NCBI RefSeq assembly: GCF_000062885.1
Contig: NC_009142.1
Location: 5,507,584 to 5,571,583, forward strand
DNA: 64,000 nt
Origin: Saccharopolyspora erythraea NRRL 2338
GTDB lineage: Bacteria > Actinomycetota > Actinomycetes > Mycobacteriales > Pseudonocardiaceae
Reading direction: 5' to 3'
Below, piece by piece: positions 17,877 to 27,885 of the stretch (the stretch's first letter is position 1; each line of letters starts with the position of its first letter). The notes under the pieces are model-generated. The model was not told the origin of the DNA and ran no database searches. It saw only the letters and a list, made by a program, of their open reading frames with translations. The translations under genes were made by a program, and so were the position numbers.

Positions 17877-17984
17877 ATGAAAACCTGGTGTACCACCGGC
17901 ACCAGCAGCGGCTTCGGTCGCCTCATGTCGGCAAAGGTGCTCGCTGCCGGTGATCGCGATCGTCGCACCGAGCTCACTCACTGA
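17877..17984 (+). pseudogene. 5' fragment of a short-chain dehydrogenase gene
   Basis: From an ATG with a good AGAGGA site, the frame reads MKTWCTTGTSSGFGRLM, the cofactor-binding start of an SDR enzyme. It continues SAKVLAAGDR for a few codons and then falls out of homology and stops after 35 residues. The rest of the gene has been lost at a junction near 17960. Confidence 0.7.
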
Positions 17985-18111
17985 CGTTGCACCCCACTGG
18001 CAGCGCGCGCACTCCCTGCCGAGCCCGCGTCTTCTCAGCGACTTTCCGGCAGTTGTTGAGTTTGCGACTGGCAATCACGACGTGCGCGCCGCGTGTGGCG
18101 AACGCGTCCCG
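17974..18111 (-). pseudogene. Internal fragment of a second short-chain dehydrogenase
   Basis: The minus strand contains AFATRGAHVVIASRKL followed by CRKVAEKTRARQGVRALPVG, the typical beta2-alpha stretch of an SDR with the arginine/lysine of an NADP-binding site. The N-terminal glycine motif and the catalytic YxxxK part are absent. It abuts the plus-strand SDR fragment in the opposite orientation, so two different SDR pieces meet here. Confidence 0.55.
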
Positions 18112-18243
18112 CCAACGACGGCACAGCAGCCTCGGCTGGCGCACTCCGATAGAGTTCGAGAACATGACCATTGTGGCATGAAATCCAGCAACCCGACTCC
18201 CCGGAACCCGGGGCAGACCAGAGTTTTCGGGGAGCCTGGGGAA

Positions 18244-18776
18244 CCTCAGAATGGGCGGCGAGCATGGTCAGGTTGGTATGGCGGTAACTGGCTTCGTAGC
18301 GCCGGACCTGATAGTGGTCGAGCCCGATCTCGTTCTTGGCGAACTGGAAGGTTTCCTCGGCACGCCGTCGGCTTCCGCCGACCCGAACGAGTTCGATCAG
18401 TGGCTGAGGGTGGGTGGTGTGCACGATGTAGTAGGCCAGCTCGCCGCTGCTCATCGAGCGGCGCGCCACACGAGAGACGACGTTGCCAGCCTCGTTTCAG
18501 GGCTGCCGGGGCTGGTGTGTTGGCGCGCATCGGCCGGTCGGCGTGGCGAACGCGGTACGCGGGAGATCGCCTGACAGTAGTTGATCTCCTGGTGTCCCAG
18601 CCAGATGGATTGTCCAACAATCGGCGCAGCATTCGTTGCGCCAACTGGGGTTTGGTTTGAAACGGCGTGTCCTGGCCGATACTGGCATCGCGGTAGCAAT
18701 TACGGTGGTCGGTCCAGGCCACCCGCATGTCGAGCCCCCGGTCGATCACCCATCGGCTGGCGATGGTTTCGGTCAC
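18244..18776 (-). pseudogene. Decayed IS701-family transposase
   Basis: Two frames on the minus strand carry IS701 transposase pieces. ASIGQDTPFQTKPQLAQRML comes from the central domain. After a frameshift and internal loss, SSGELAYYIVHTTHPQPL and WRAEETFQF-like text (here RRAEETFQFAKNEIGLDHYQ) and YRHTNLTMLAA come from the C-terminal part. Homology ends abruptly near 18244. It overlaps the end of the TetR gene by a few bases. Confidence 0.75.
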
Positions 18777-19372
18777 GCCCGCAACGCGTCGATCGCGGTG
18801 TCGATCGCGGCCAGGGCTGCGGTCCTGTCGAGGCCTGCCCTCGATACGAGAGAGAGGCCGTGGACGATGTAGAGCAGTAGCTGGGCTTGGGCCTCGGGGT
18901 GGGCGTTGTCGGTGACTTCTCCGGTGGCCTGTGCGCGACGGAGCGCGTCGGTGACGATGTCGGTGAACCGGCGATATGAGCGGGCGACGACCTCGGTGGC
19001 TTCGCTGTCGTGGGGTACGAGTTCGGCGGTGGTGTTGCCGACCAGGCAGCCATGCGGTTCGCCCACGTCGGAGATGAATTCGTCCAGGCGTGCCGGGTGA
19101 GTCAGAATCTCACGAAGCGCAGGCAGGAGCGGGGCGGTGTCGAGCGCGGCGATCAGGCGCCGCTCGTAGACATCCCAGTAGAGCCTGACGGCGTTGAGGT
19201 AGAAGCGGCGCTTGTCCCCGAAGGTCCCGTAGAGGCTGCCGCGTTCGACGGCCAGCGCGTCCACCAGGTCTTGGACCGATGTCGCCCCGTAGCCGCGGGA
19301 CCAGAACAGCTCGAGTGCGAGCGTCAGCGTCTGGTCCTTGTCGAATCCGCGGGGGCGTCCGGTGCGTGCCAC
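18773..19372 (-). CDS. TetR family transcriptional regulator
   Basis: The product is 199 residues long. The N-terminal helix-turn-helix reads GRPRGFDKDQTLTLALELFW, then GATSVQDLVDALAVERGSLY and a GDKRRFYLNAV segment. The C-terminal ligand domain (EPHGCLVGNTTAELVPHD) is that of the group controlling SDR or quinone-reductase genes. The start is a GTG at 19372 lying at the edge of a long palindrome. No ribosome binding site is visible, and a promoter placed 8 bases upstream suggests a leaderless mRNA. It is divergent from an SDR gene that it probably represses. Confidence 0.88.
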   Translation of the reverse strand: MARTGRPRGFDKDQTLTLALELFWSRGYGATSVQDLVDALAVERGSLYGTFGDKRRFYLNAVRLYWDVYERRLIAALDTAPLLPALREILTHPARLDEFISDVGEPHGCLVGNTTAELVPHDSEATEVVARSYRRFTDIVTDALRRAQATGEVTDNAHPEAQAQLLLYIVHGLSLVSRAGLDRTAALAAIDTAIDALRA

Positions 19373-19430
19373 GTGATCGAGGCTACGACTTCTTGACGAG
19401 TCGTTCAAGAAGTCGTAGCCTCGATCACGT
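19371..19430. promoter_or_regulatory. 60-base perfect palindrome carrying symmetric divergent promoters
   Basis: Arms of 26 bases (19371-19396 and 19405-19430) are perfect inverted copies around an 8-base centre, CGAGTCGT. On the plus strand TTGACG (19393-19398) and TAGCCT (19416-19421) are spaced by 17 bases. On the minus strand TTGAAC (19408-19403) and TAGCCT (19385-19380) are also spaced by 17. Both promoters thus have the same -10 and overlap at their -35 ends over the central CTTGACGAGTCGTTCAAG, which looks like a TetR operator. The minus-strand start point falls on the tetR GTG. Confidence 0.75.
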
Positions 19431-19489
19431 ACTTTTTGAACGGCTGCATAGAAGTCGCCGATCACTTGCCGGGCGCGAAGGGTGAAGCA

Positions 19490-20239
19490 ATGGAGTTGGC
19501 TGGAAAGACGGCACTCATCACCGGATCCGGCGCGATAGGCGGACTCGGGCACGCGACGGCCGAGATTTTGGTCGCGGCGGGAGCTGGCGTGATCATCACC
19601 GGCACCGACCTCGAGCGCGGTGCCCAGGTCGTGGAGGACCTTCGCTCGGTCGGCGGCGACTCGGCCCCGACGGTACGGTTCGTGGCAGCCGATCTGGCCG
19701 ACCCGGCGGCCGTGCGTCAGCTGGCCGAGGAGGCCGGAGCTGTGAGCATTCTGATCAACAACGCGAGCGTCGTCACGTTGGGCCCGACCACCGAGCAGGA
19801 CATCGTGAGCTACGACGCTGCTTTTGCGGTCAATGTGCGTGCGCCATTCCTGCTCACGGCGCTGTTCGCGCCGAAGATGGGCGCCAACGGCGGCGGTAGC
19901 ATCGTCAACGTCAGCTCTACCGCGGCCGGCCTCGGCATGCCGGGAATGGCTGTTTACGGCGCCACCAAGGCGGCGGTCGAATCGTTGACTCGCACCTGGG
20001 CGGCAGAGTTCGCCCCGTCGAACGTGCGAGTCAACGCCGTCGCTCCGGGCCCGATGCGCACCTCGAAGGTGGTCTCGGCGATGGGTCCGGACATGGGTGG
20101 CGTGGGCCTGACCACCGCGCTCAAGCGCACGTCCGACCCGGCCGAAGTGGCGCACGTGGTCGCTTTTCTCGCCAGTGACCGGGCCAGCTATGTGACCGGG
20201 GCGGTCGTGGCCGCTGACGGTGGCCGAACCGCGATCTGA
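19490..20239 (+). CDS. Short-chain dehydrogenase/reductase
   Basis: This 249-residue classical SDR has the N-terminal cofactor motif TALITGSGAIGGLGHATAE (a slightly expanded TGxxxGxG), ILINNAS, catalytic Ser in IVNVSSTAAG, and the YGATK catalytic tetrad portion (VYGATKAAVESL), followed by RVNAVAPGPM and the C-terminal GAVVAADGG. It reduces or oxidises an unknown alcohol/carbonyl with NAD(P). The ATG at 19490 has an AGGGTGA site, and the transcript would have a leader of about 60 bases from the palindromic promoter. A second, frameshifted SDR gene follows 104 bases later. Confidence 0.9.
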   Translation: MELAGKTALITGSGAIGGLGHATAEILVAAGAGVIITGTDLERGAQVVEDLRSVGGDSAPTVRFVAADLADPAAVRQLAEEAGAVSILINNASVVTLGPTTEQDIVSYDAAFAVNVRAPFLLTALFAPKMGANGGGSIVNVSSTAAGLGMPGMAVYGATKAAVESLTRTWAAEFAPSNVRVNAVAPGPMRTSKVVSAMGPDMGGVGLTTALKRTSDPAEVAHVVAFLASDRASYVTGAVVAADGGRTAI

Positions 20240-20343
20240 GTCGACGTCGGCTGCCGGCCGAGTGGTGCCTCGTGCCGACGGGGGCAGCCCGTCATCGTTG
20301 TCGAACCACGCGCCTTGTGGCGCCAAGTGAGGAGAAAGAGTTC

Positions 20344-21094
20344 ATGGGTCGTCTTCAGGGAAAGCACGCACTGATCACAGGCGGGACGAGCGGGATCGGC
20401 CTGGAAACGGCCCGTGAGTTTCTCGCCCGAGGGAGCGGCCGTCGCGATCACCGGCCGCTCCCAGGAAAGATTGGATGAGGTCGCTCGGCAATTGGAGGGG
20501 CCGCTGCTCACCGTCGTCAGCGACGCCGGCGACGTACCCGGCCAGGCGGCGCTCGCATCGCGGCTACAGGCGGAGTGGCCGAAGCTCGACATCCTGATGA
20601 GCAACGCCGCCGACGTCACCCATCTCCCGATCGAGGAATGGAACGAGGAGTCGTTCGACAGGCTCGTCGCCACCAATCTCAAGACCCCGTTCTTTCTGAT
20701 CAAGGCCCTGTTGCCGCTCTTCTCACAGAAGTCCTCGATCATTCTTGTCGGATCGGTTTCGGCCTTCATCGGACACGAGAACGCGGCAGTCTATGGCGCC
20801 GCCAAGGCGGGCCTGCTGTCCTATACCCGCGGGCTGACCTATGAGCTGAAGGACCGGGGTATCCGGATCAACGGACTGAGCCCGGGGCCGACTGTCACCA
20901 ATGCGTTCAAGCCGCTTGGTGCCGAACGCCAAGCCGCCATCTACGAGGAACTCCGGCGGACCGTACCCCTCCATCGTCTAGGGTCTGCCACCGAGATGGC
21001 GAAGGCGGCTGTCTATCTAGCCTCGGACGAGTCCGCCTACACCGTCGGCACCGTGCTGCGCGTGGATGGCGGCATCGGGCAGCTTGCCTACTAA
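20344..21094 (+). pseudogene. Second SDR gene with a single frameshift
   Basis: From ATG 20344 (strong GAGGAG site) the frame reads HALITGGTSGIGLETAREFL and then leaves homology. The +1 frame from about 20428 continues EGAAVAITGRSQERLDEVAR with ILMSNAADVTH, ILVGSVSAFIG, VYGAAKAGLLSYTRGL and VGTVLRVDGGIGQLAY. One extra C in the CCC at 20425-20427 explains the break; with CC the join would read LAEGAAV. Either a recent mutation or a sequence error. All SDR catalytic residues are otherwise retained. Confidence 0.8.
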
Positions 21095-21241
21095 TACTGC
21101 AACGACAGGTTGTGATGGCTTCGGTAGTGGCTGGTACGGGCGCGGTGCTGGCTGGTTCGTCGCCATGCCGACCAGTGCAGGATGTGGTCTGAGGTGTACC
21201 AAGGATCTTGGACAGGGCCTCTCGATTGAGAGGATGTACCT

Positions 21242-21503
21242 GTGCCGGAGAAGCGTCGGAAGTTCAGTCCGCAGTTCAAGGCTGAGGCGGTGCAGCTGGT
21301 CGTAGCCAGCGGCCGTCCGGTGGCCGAGGTGGCTCGGGAGCTGGAGAGCAACCCCGGGACCCTGGGCAACCGGGTGCACGCCTGGCGGCGGGACAACCCC
21401 GAACCCGACACCGAGATGAGTCCTGTGGAGCGTGCCCGGTTGAGCGAGCTGGAGGCCGAGGTCCGGCGGCTGCGGATGGAGAACGAGTTCCTGAAAAAAG
21501 CAG
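21242..21503 (+). pseudogene. IS3-family orfA, interrupted by an IS30 element
   Basis: A GTG frame encodes the start of an IS3 OrfA: KFSPQFKAEAVQLVVASGRP, VAEVARELESNPGTL, then a leucine-zipper-like SELEAEVRRLRMENEFLKKA. The next codons fall at the left inverted repeat of the IS30 element at 21504, and the remainder of orfA is not found on the other side. The matching OrfB pieces of an IS3 element lie at 25.7-27.8 kb. Confidence 0.75.
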
Positions 21504-22707
21504 CCTTAGATTCAACCGGTCAAGGCAACAGCCTCTGCGGGGGTGCGGAAGCCGAGGCACTTGCGGGGTCTGGTGTTGAGCTTGGTGGCGATCGCGTCGA
21601 GCTCAGCCTGGGTGAACGTCGCGAGGTTGGTGCCCTTGGGCAGGTACTGGCGCACCAGCTTGTTGGTGTTCTCGTTCGTGCCGCGCTGCCAAGGGCTGCG
21701 TGGCGCGGCGAAAAACACATCTACCCCGGTGGCAGCGGTGAATCGCTTATGTTCGGCCAATTCCATACCCCGGTCCCACGTCAGCGTGTCGCGTAGCCGC
21801 GGGTCCAGGCCAGCGTAGGTCTTGATCAGCTCGGGAACGACGACGGTGCTGTGACGGCTGGGGAGTTTCACGCTCACGAGATACCGCGTCTTGCGGTCGA
21901 CCAGGGTGGCGACCTGGCTGTGGTTCGCCCCGATCACGAGGTCGCCTTCGAAGTGCCCGAGGGTGCTGCGGTCCTGGGCGGTATCGGGGCGTTGCTCGAT
22001 CGGTCGGGCGTCTATGATCTGGGATCGCCATTGGCCCTTGACCGTGTTGCGCTTGTTCTTGCGGATCGGCCTACCGGTTCGCAGCCGCTTGCACAACTCT
22101 CGTGGAATCACCTTCCAGCGGGTGGTGTAGATCGATCGGTAGATCGTCTCGTGGCTGATTGTCCTCTCTGCGGCGTCGCCACCGTGCCGACGCAGGTGGC
22201 CCACGATCTGTTCAGGAGACCATTCTTCCCCCAGCAGAGCCACAATCTCGTCACGCAACGCAGGCTGGCGAGCAAGCAGGCATGGTTTCGGCCGGCGAGC
22301 CTGCTCACGCGCACGTTCCTGGGCTGCGGTAGCCCGGTAGGCGTGGCGACCGCCGTTCTTGGTGACTTCCCGGCTGATCGTCGACACCGCTCGCTGCAAG
22401 AACGCGGCGATCGCTTGAAACGAGTATCCCGCGCTCAATCCCCGGGAAATCTCTTCTCGCTCAGGCAGTGTCAGCGATCCAGCACGCTGTCTGCGGGACT
22501 GCGGAGCGATGCCGCCGTGGTGCTTGAGGACAGTGAACACCGAGCCCGGCGGCTTGCCGATCTCACGAGAGATGACGCTGATCGACTCCCCCGCCCTCCA
22601 CCGCCGCCACAGGTCCTCCTTCATCTCATCCGACATCCCAGGCCGACCCAGCCTCGCCACGCGCGCTCCTCAACCAGCAGTGTTGCTCTGACCGGTTGAA
22701 TCTAAGG
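21504..22707. mobile_element. IS30-family insertion sequence, apparently intact
   Basis: The terminal inverted repeats are 27 bases with 25 matches: 21504-21530 begins CCTTAGATTCAACCGGTCA, and 22681-22707 is its inverted copy. One transposase gene fills the inside on the minus strand, and its stop codon lies within the left repeat. It interrupts an IS3 orfA. No clear target duplication is visible because the right-hand flank does not continue the IS3 sequence, pointing to a deletion next to the element. Confidence 0.85.
21512..22660 (-). CDS. IS30-family transposase
   Basis: This intact 382-residue transposase has an N-terminal helix-turn-helix (SFQAIAAFLQRAVSTISREV, about residues 80-100) with a typical IS30 upstream HTH (GESISVISREIGKPPGSVF). 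The integrase core has the DDE residues in HFEGDLVIGAN, TWDRGMELAEH and QRGTNENTNKLVRQYLP. The C-terminal LNTRPRKCLGFRTPAEA is the family ending. All catalytic residues are present, so the element may still be mobile. Confidence 0.93.
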   Translation of the reverse strand: MARLGRPGMSDEMKEDLWRRWRAGESISVISREIGKPPGSVFTVLKHHGGIAPQSRRQRAGSLTLPEREEISRGLSAGYSFQAIAAFLQRAVSTISREVTKNGGRHAYRATAAQERAREQARRPKPCLLARQPALRDEIVALLGEEWSPEQIVGHLRRHGGDAAERTISHETIYRSIYTTRWKVIPRELCKRLRTGRPIRKNKRNTVKGQWRSQIIDARPIEQRPDTAQDRSTLGHFEGDLVIGANHSQVATLVDRKTRYLVSVKLPSRHSTVVVPELIKTYAGLDPRLRDTLTWDRGMELAEHKRFTAATGVDVFFAAPRSPWQRGTNENTNKLVRQYLPKGTNLATFTQAELDAIATKLNTRPRKCLGFRTPAEAVALTG

Positions 22708-23065
22708 ATGCGCCCTTCGAAGGTGATCGCGAAGGCGTTGAGCTGTGGCGCTCTGAACAGCTCGTGCGGTGCGGTGGTGGTCCGACCTGCTGCGCCTGGC
22801 CGGGTGGCTGACGCTCGGGCGCGCCACCACCTCACTGCTGGTCAGCAAACCCTCAGAGTTCAGCAGGCAAGAACGCGCCGACGGCGGCGTCGTTCCCGTG
22901 CCCCTCACAGCCTCATCGGGCGCCTGTACAAAAGTGTCATCCCCGGTGTTTAAACGGGACAGCCTCCACGGGTCGAGCTCGCTACCAATCGGCCTGTGGC
23001 GATAGTGTGGTTCCGATTAGCTGTGATCACCTTCACTTTCGTGGCAATGGGAAGGAAAGAGCGCC
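22708..23065. other. Stretch with no recognised gene; Hsp70 promoter region
   Basis: To the right of the IS30 element, a minus-strand piece PHELFRAPQLNAFAITFEGR reads like coding sequence of a lost gene, but I cannot name it. The remainder up to the GTG of the Hsp70-like gene holds its leader and a purine-rich GGAAGGAAAG binding site. Confidence 0.35.
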
Positions 23066-24949
<1,884 letters not shown>

Positions 24950-25391
24950 CCCTGGCTCTGGCGCAGCAGGTGCTCGGCGGTTGCGGTAGCTTGCCCATGC
25001 GTTCGATCACGCGTCCCATTGCTGCCCGTTTACTCGAACCCTGTGGACTGCCTGCTGAGACACAGATCTGCTGGTCAAGCTCGGACCAGGACATCAATAC
25101 CTCCATGGTGGAATCAACTTGCCGGACCCTGGGGTGGGGTCTCGGCTGATGCCGTCTCGACGCGGGGAGGGGGAGAGCGGCCAGCACGGGGGCTTGCCGC
25201 TCGAGCCCTTCGCCGAGGGCTGATGGGGGCTGATCTACCGGCTCCGGGCGGGACGTGGTGTCGTGAGGGAGGGGCGGGTGTCGCCGTCCGGCAGGACGGC
25301 GACGGAACAGGCGGGGGACTGGCCGAACCGTTGCTGATCGAGCCGACGTTACCGAGGTGTTCGGGCGGATCCGTCCGGTTTCCGACAGTCG
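24950..25391. other. Stretch with no recognised gene
   Basis: Between the Hsp70-like gene and the lipA fragment, both strands show only low-quality frames. A minus-strand run near 24990-25110 (MSWSELDQQICVSAGSPQGS, AMGRVIERMGKLPQP) may be a decayed piece of a mobile-element gene. I could not name it. Confidence 0.3.
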
Positions 25392-25655
25392 TCATGGGGT
25401 CGTGGCGGCCACGGCGTGCGCGTAGAGCCGTCCGGCGCGGTAGGAGGAGCGCACCAGCGGGCCCACCAGCACCCCTGCGAAGCGGTCTCGGTGGCGAAGC
25501 GGGCGTGTTCGGCGAATTCCTCGGGCTTGACCCAGCGTTCGACGGCGTGGTGCCTGGCGGATGGCCGAAGGTACTGGGTGATCGTGAGGATGTCGCAGCC
25601 GGCGTTGTGCAGGTCGGTGATCGTGGCCTGCACCTCCTCCGGGGCAGCGTGAGGA
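25392..25655 (-). pseudogene. lipA: 3' fragment of a lipoyl synthase gene
   Basis: The minus strand carries the C-terminal part of Lip[21 protein letters not shown] then [20 protein letters not shown]. After a frameshift it continues [20 protein letters not shown], the conserved end with the RSSYxA serine loop that is characteristic of lipoyl synthase. The radical-SAM core with its cysteines is absent. The fragment ends at an IS3 orfB piece at 25660, so it was cut by that element or by recombination. Confidence 0.85.
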
Positions 25656-25662
25656 TGCCGAG

Positions 25663-26133
25663 TTGCTGGAGCGGATCACCAAGATCCGGTCGGCGCACGA
25701 ATTCGCCGCCACCTATGGGTCACCGCGAGTGTGGCTGGAGCTGCACCGCCAAGGGGTGCGGTGCTCCCGCAAGCGCGTCGAGCGCATCATGTGCGAGAAC
25801 GGGCTCGTTGGCGCGCATCTGCGCCGGGGCTGGAAGACCGGCTCCACCCGGCAGGACCCCTGCCATTCGTCGGCGCCGGACCTGGTCGACCGGGACTTCA
25901 CCGCCACCGCGCCCAACCGGCTGTGGGTAGCCGATCTGACTCGCCTGCTCACTGGTGAGGGCGTGTTATGGCTGGCCTCGGTGCGTGATGCGTTCTCCAA
26001 CCGCATCGTCGGCTGGGCCACCGCCGCCCGCGCCGACACCGAACCGGTGCTCACCGCGTTGGAATACGGGCTGTGGTCCCGCGACGTGCGCAGCGGCGCA
26101 CTCGTCCATCACAGCGACAAAGGCTGTCAATAC
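25663..26133 (+). pseudogene. IS3-family orfB, left piece
   Basis: This is the N-terminal two-thirds of an IS3 OrfB transposase (THTH then rve core): AATYGSPRVWLELHRQGVRC, SRKRVERIMCENGLVGAHLR, then APNRLWVADLTRLLTGEG with the first catalytic Asp and GALVHHSDKGCQY with the second. The reading frame is interrupted after the CAATAC codons by an IS30-type element and resumes at 27583. The start of OrfB is also missing. Confidence 0.85.
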
Positions 26134-27582
26134 GGATTCAACTGGTCGTCGCAACACCTTGATCGTGGAGGTGTTGATGGGCAGGCCAGCCGGTTGGATG
26201 AAGGAGCTGACGGGGCGGGCGCCGATGAAGTCGCCGGAGAAGCCGTCGCGTCGCCGCGATGTGGAGCGGCTGTTCTGGGGTGAGATCGCCAAGGGGCTTT
26301 GCATCGAGGACGCCGCTATCGCGGTCGGCGTGTCGCAGGCCGCTGGTAGCCGCTGGTTCCGGGAGCGTGGCGGCATGTCGACGTTCGTGATCGTCCCTCT
26401 CGCGGGCCGCTATCTGTCCTTTGAGGAACAGGAAGAGATCGCGTTGTTGAGGATCCAGGGCGCCGGAGTTCGGGAAATCGCGCGTTTCCTCGGACGCGCT
26501 GCCTCGACGATCTCGCGGGAGCTGCGTCGCAACGCGGCGACCCGTGCAGGGAGGCTCGATTACCGTGCTTCGGTAGCGCAGTGGAAGGCGGAGCTGATGG
26601 CCCCCCGTCCCAAGACAGCCAAGCTCGTCGTGAATGAGCGGCTGCGTGATTAGCTGCAGGAGCGGCTGTCGGGACAGATTCGCCGTCCGGACGGAATCCC
26701 GGTTCCCGGGCCTGCTACCACGCCGTGGAAGGGAAGGAACAAGCCCCAGCGCCAAGACCGCCGGTGGGCCATGGCGTGGAGCCCGGAGCAGATCTCCCAC
26801 CGGCTTCCGGTCGACTTCCCCGATGATGAGTCCATGCGGATCAGCCATGAGGCGATATAGCAGGCGCTCTACGTCCAAAGCCGCGGCGCCCTGAAACGGG
26901 AGTTGGTCACCTGTCTGCGCACCGGCCGCGCGCTGCCGGTGCCGCGTGCGCGAGCCCGCCGCACCTACGATGGCATGGTGGCGCCAGAGGTGATGATCAG
27001 TCAGCGGCCCGCCGAAGCCGCAGATCGCGCCGTCCCCGGGCATTGGGAGGGAGATTTGATTATCGGCCTGGACAAATCCGCGCCCGGCACGCTCGTCGAG
27101 CGGTCCACCCGCTACACGATGCTGCTACACCTGCCGCGCATGGAGGGCTACGGGACCGAGCCGAGGGCGCACAACGGCCCCGCCTTGGCCGGCCATGGTG
27201 CCGAGGCCGTCCGGGATGCTATCGCGTCCTCGATCACCACGCTGCCCCAACAACCGCGCCGATCCCTGACCTGGGACGGTGGGTAAAGAAATGGCCCAGC
27301 ACGCGCAGCTACGCATCGACACCGGGATCGAGGTCTACTTCGCCGACCCGCACAGCCCCTGTCAGCGCGGCACCGACGAGAACACAAATGGCCTGCTACG
27401 CCGATACTTTCCCAAGGGAACCGACCTCGCCCGATGGAACCACGACGAACTCGACGCCGTCGCCGCCGCACTCAATGACCGTCCACGCAAGACACTCGAC
27501 TGGAAGACACCGGCCGAAGCACTGAACGAGCTGCTACTCTCACATCAATAGGCCGGTGTTGCGACGACCGGTTGAACCTGGG
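26134..27582. mobile_element. Second IS30-type element, degenerate, inside IS3 orfB
   Basis: The ends are inverted repeats (left 26134-26158, right 27555-27578) sharing GGTCGTCGCAACACC or its complement. CAATAC occurs immediately on both sides (26128-26133 and 27583-27588), which is the duplicated target. Removing the insert restores the IS3 OrfB frame exactly (DKGCQY followed by TALRFTQRLADAG). Its own transposase gene is broken. Confidence 0.8.
26177..27551 (+). pseudogene. IS30-family transposase, degenerate
   Basis: The frame from ATG 26177 has family features: YLSFEEQEEIALLRIQGAGV, REIARFLGRAASTISRELRR, GHWEGDLIIGLDKSAPGTLV, and after a shift near 27283 the end segment [20 protein letters not shown] and [18 protein letters not shown]. 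In-frame amber codons occur after NERLRD (about 26651) and after RISHEAI (about 26858), plus the frameshift, so no active enzyme is made. It is only distantly similar to the intact IS30 copy at 21.5-22.7 kb. Confidence 0.85.
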
Positions 27583-27837
27583 CAATACACCGCGCTCCGG
27601 TTCACCCAGCGGCTGGCCGATGCCGGCGTCGTACCGTCGACCGGCAGCGTGGGCGACAGCTTCGACAATGCCCTGGCCGAGAACCTGTGGTCGACCATCA
27701 AGATCGAGCTGCTGTATTGGCCGGGCACCACATTCGCCACCCGCGCCGAGGCCGACGCAGCGATCTTCCGCTACATCGACGGCTGGTACAACCCGCGCCG
27801 CATCCAGCAGGGACTCGGCGGACTCTCCCCCGATTGA
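27583..27837 (+). pseudogene. IS3-family orfB, right piece
   Basis: This is the C-terminal third of the IS3 OrfB transposase, with the catalytic Glu segment SVGDSFDNALAENLWSTIK and the typical end AIFRYIDGWYNPRRIQQGL. It continues the left piece at 26133 after removal of the inserted element. A frameshift near 27830 separates the last residues (EYEEAHYTQHDQ) from this frame. Confidence 0.85.
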
Positions 27838-27885
27838 GTACGAGGAGGCCCACTACACCCAACACGATCAACACCACGTCGATAG

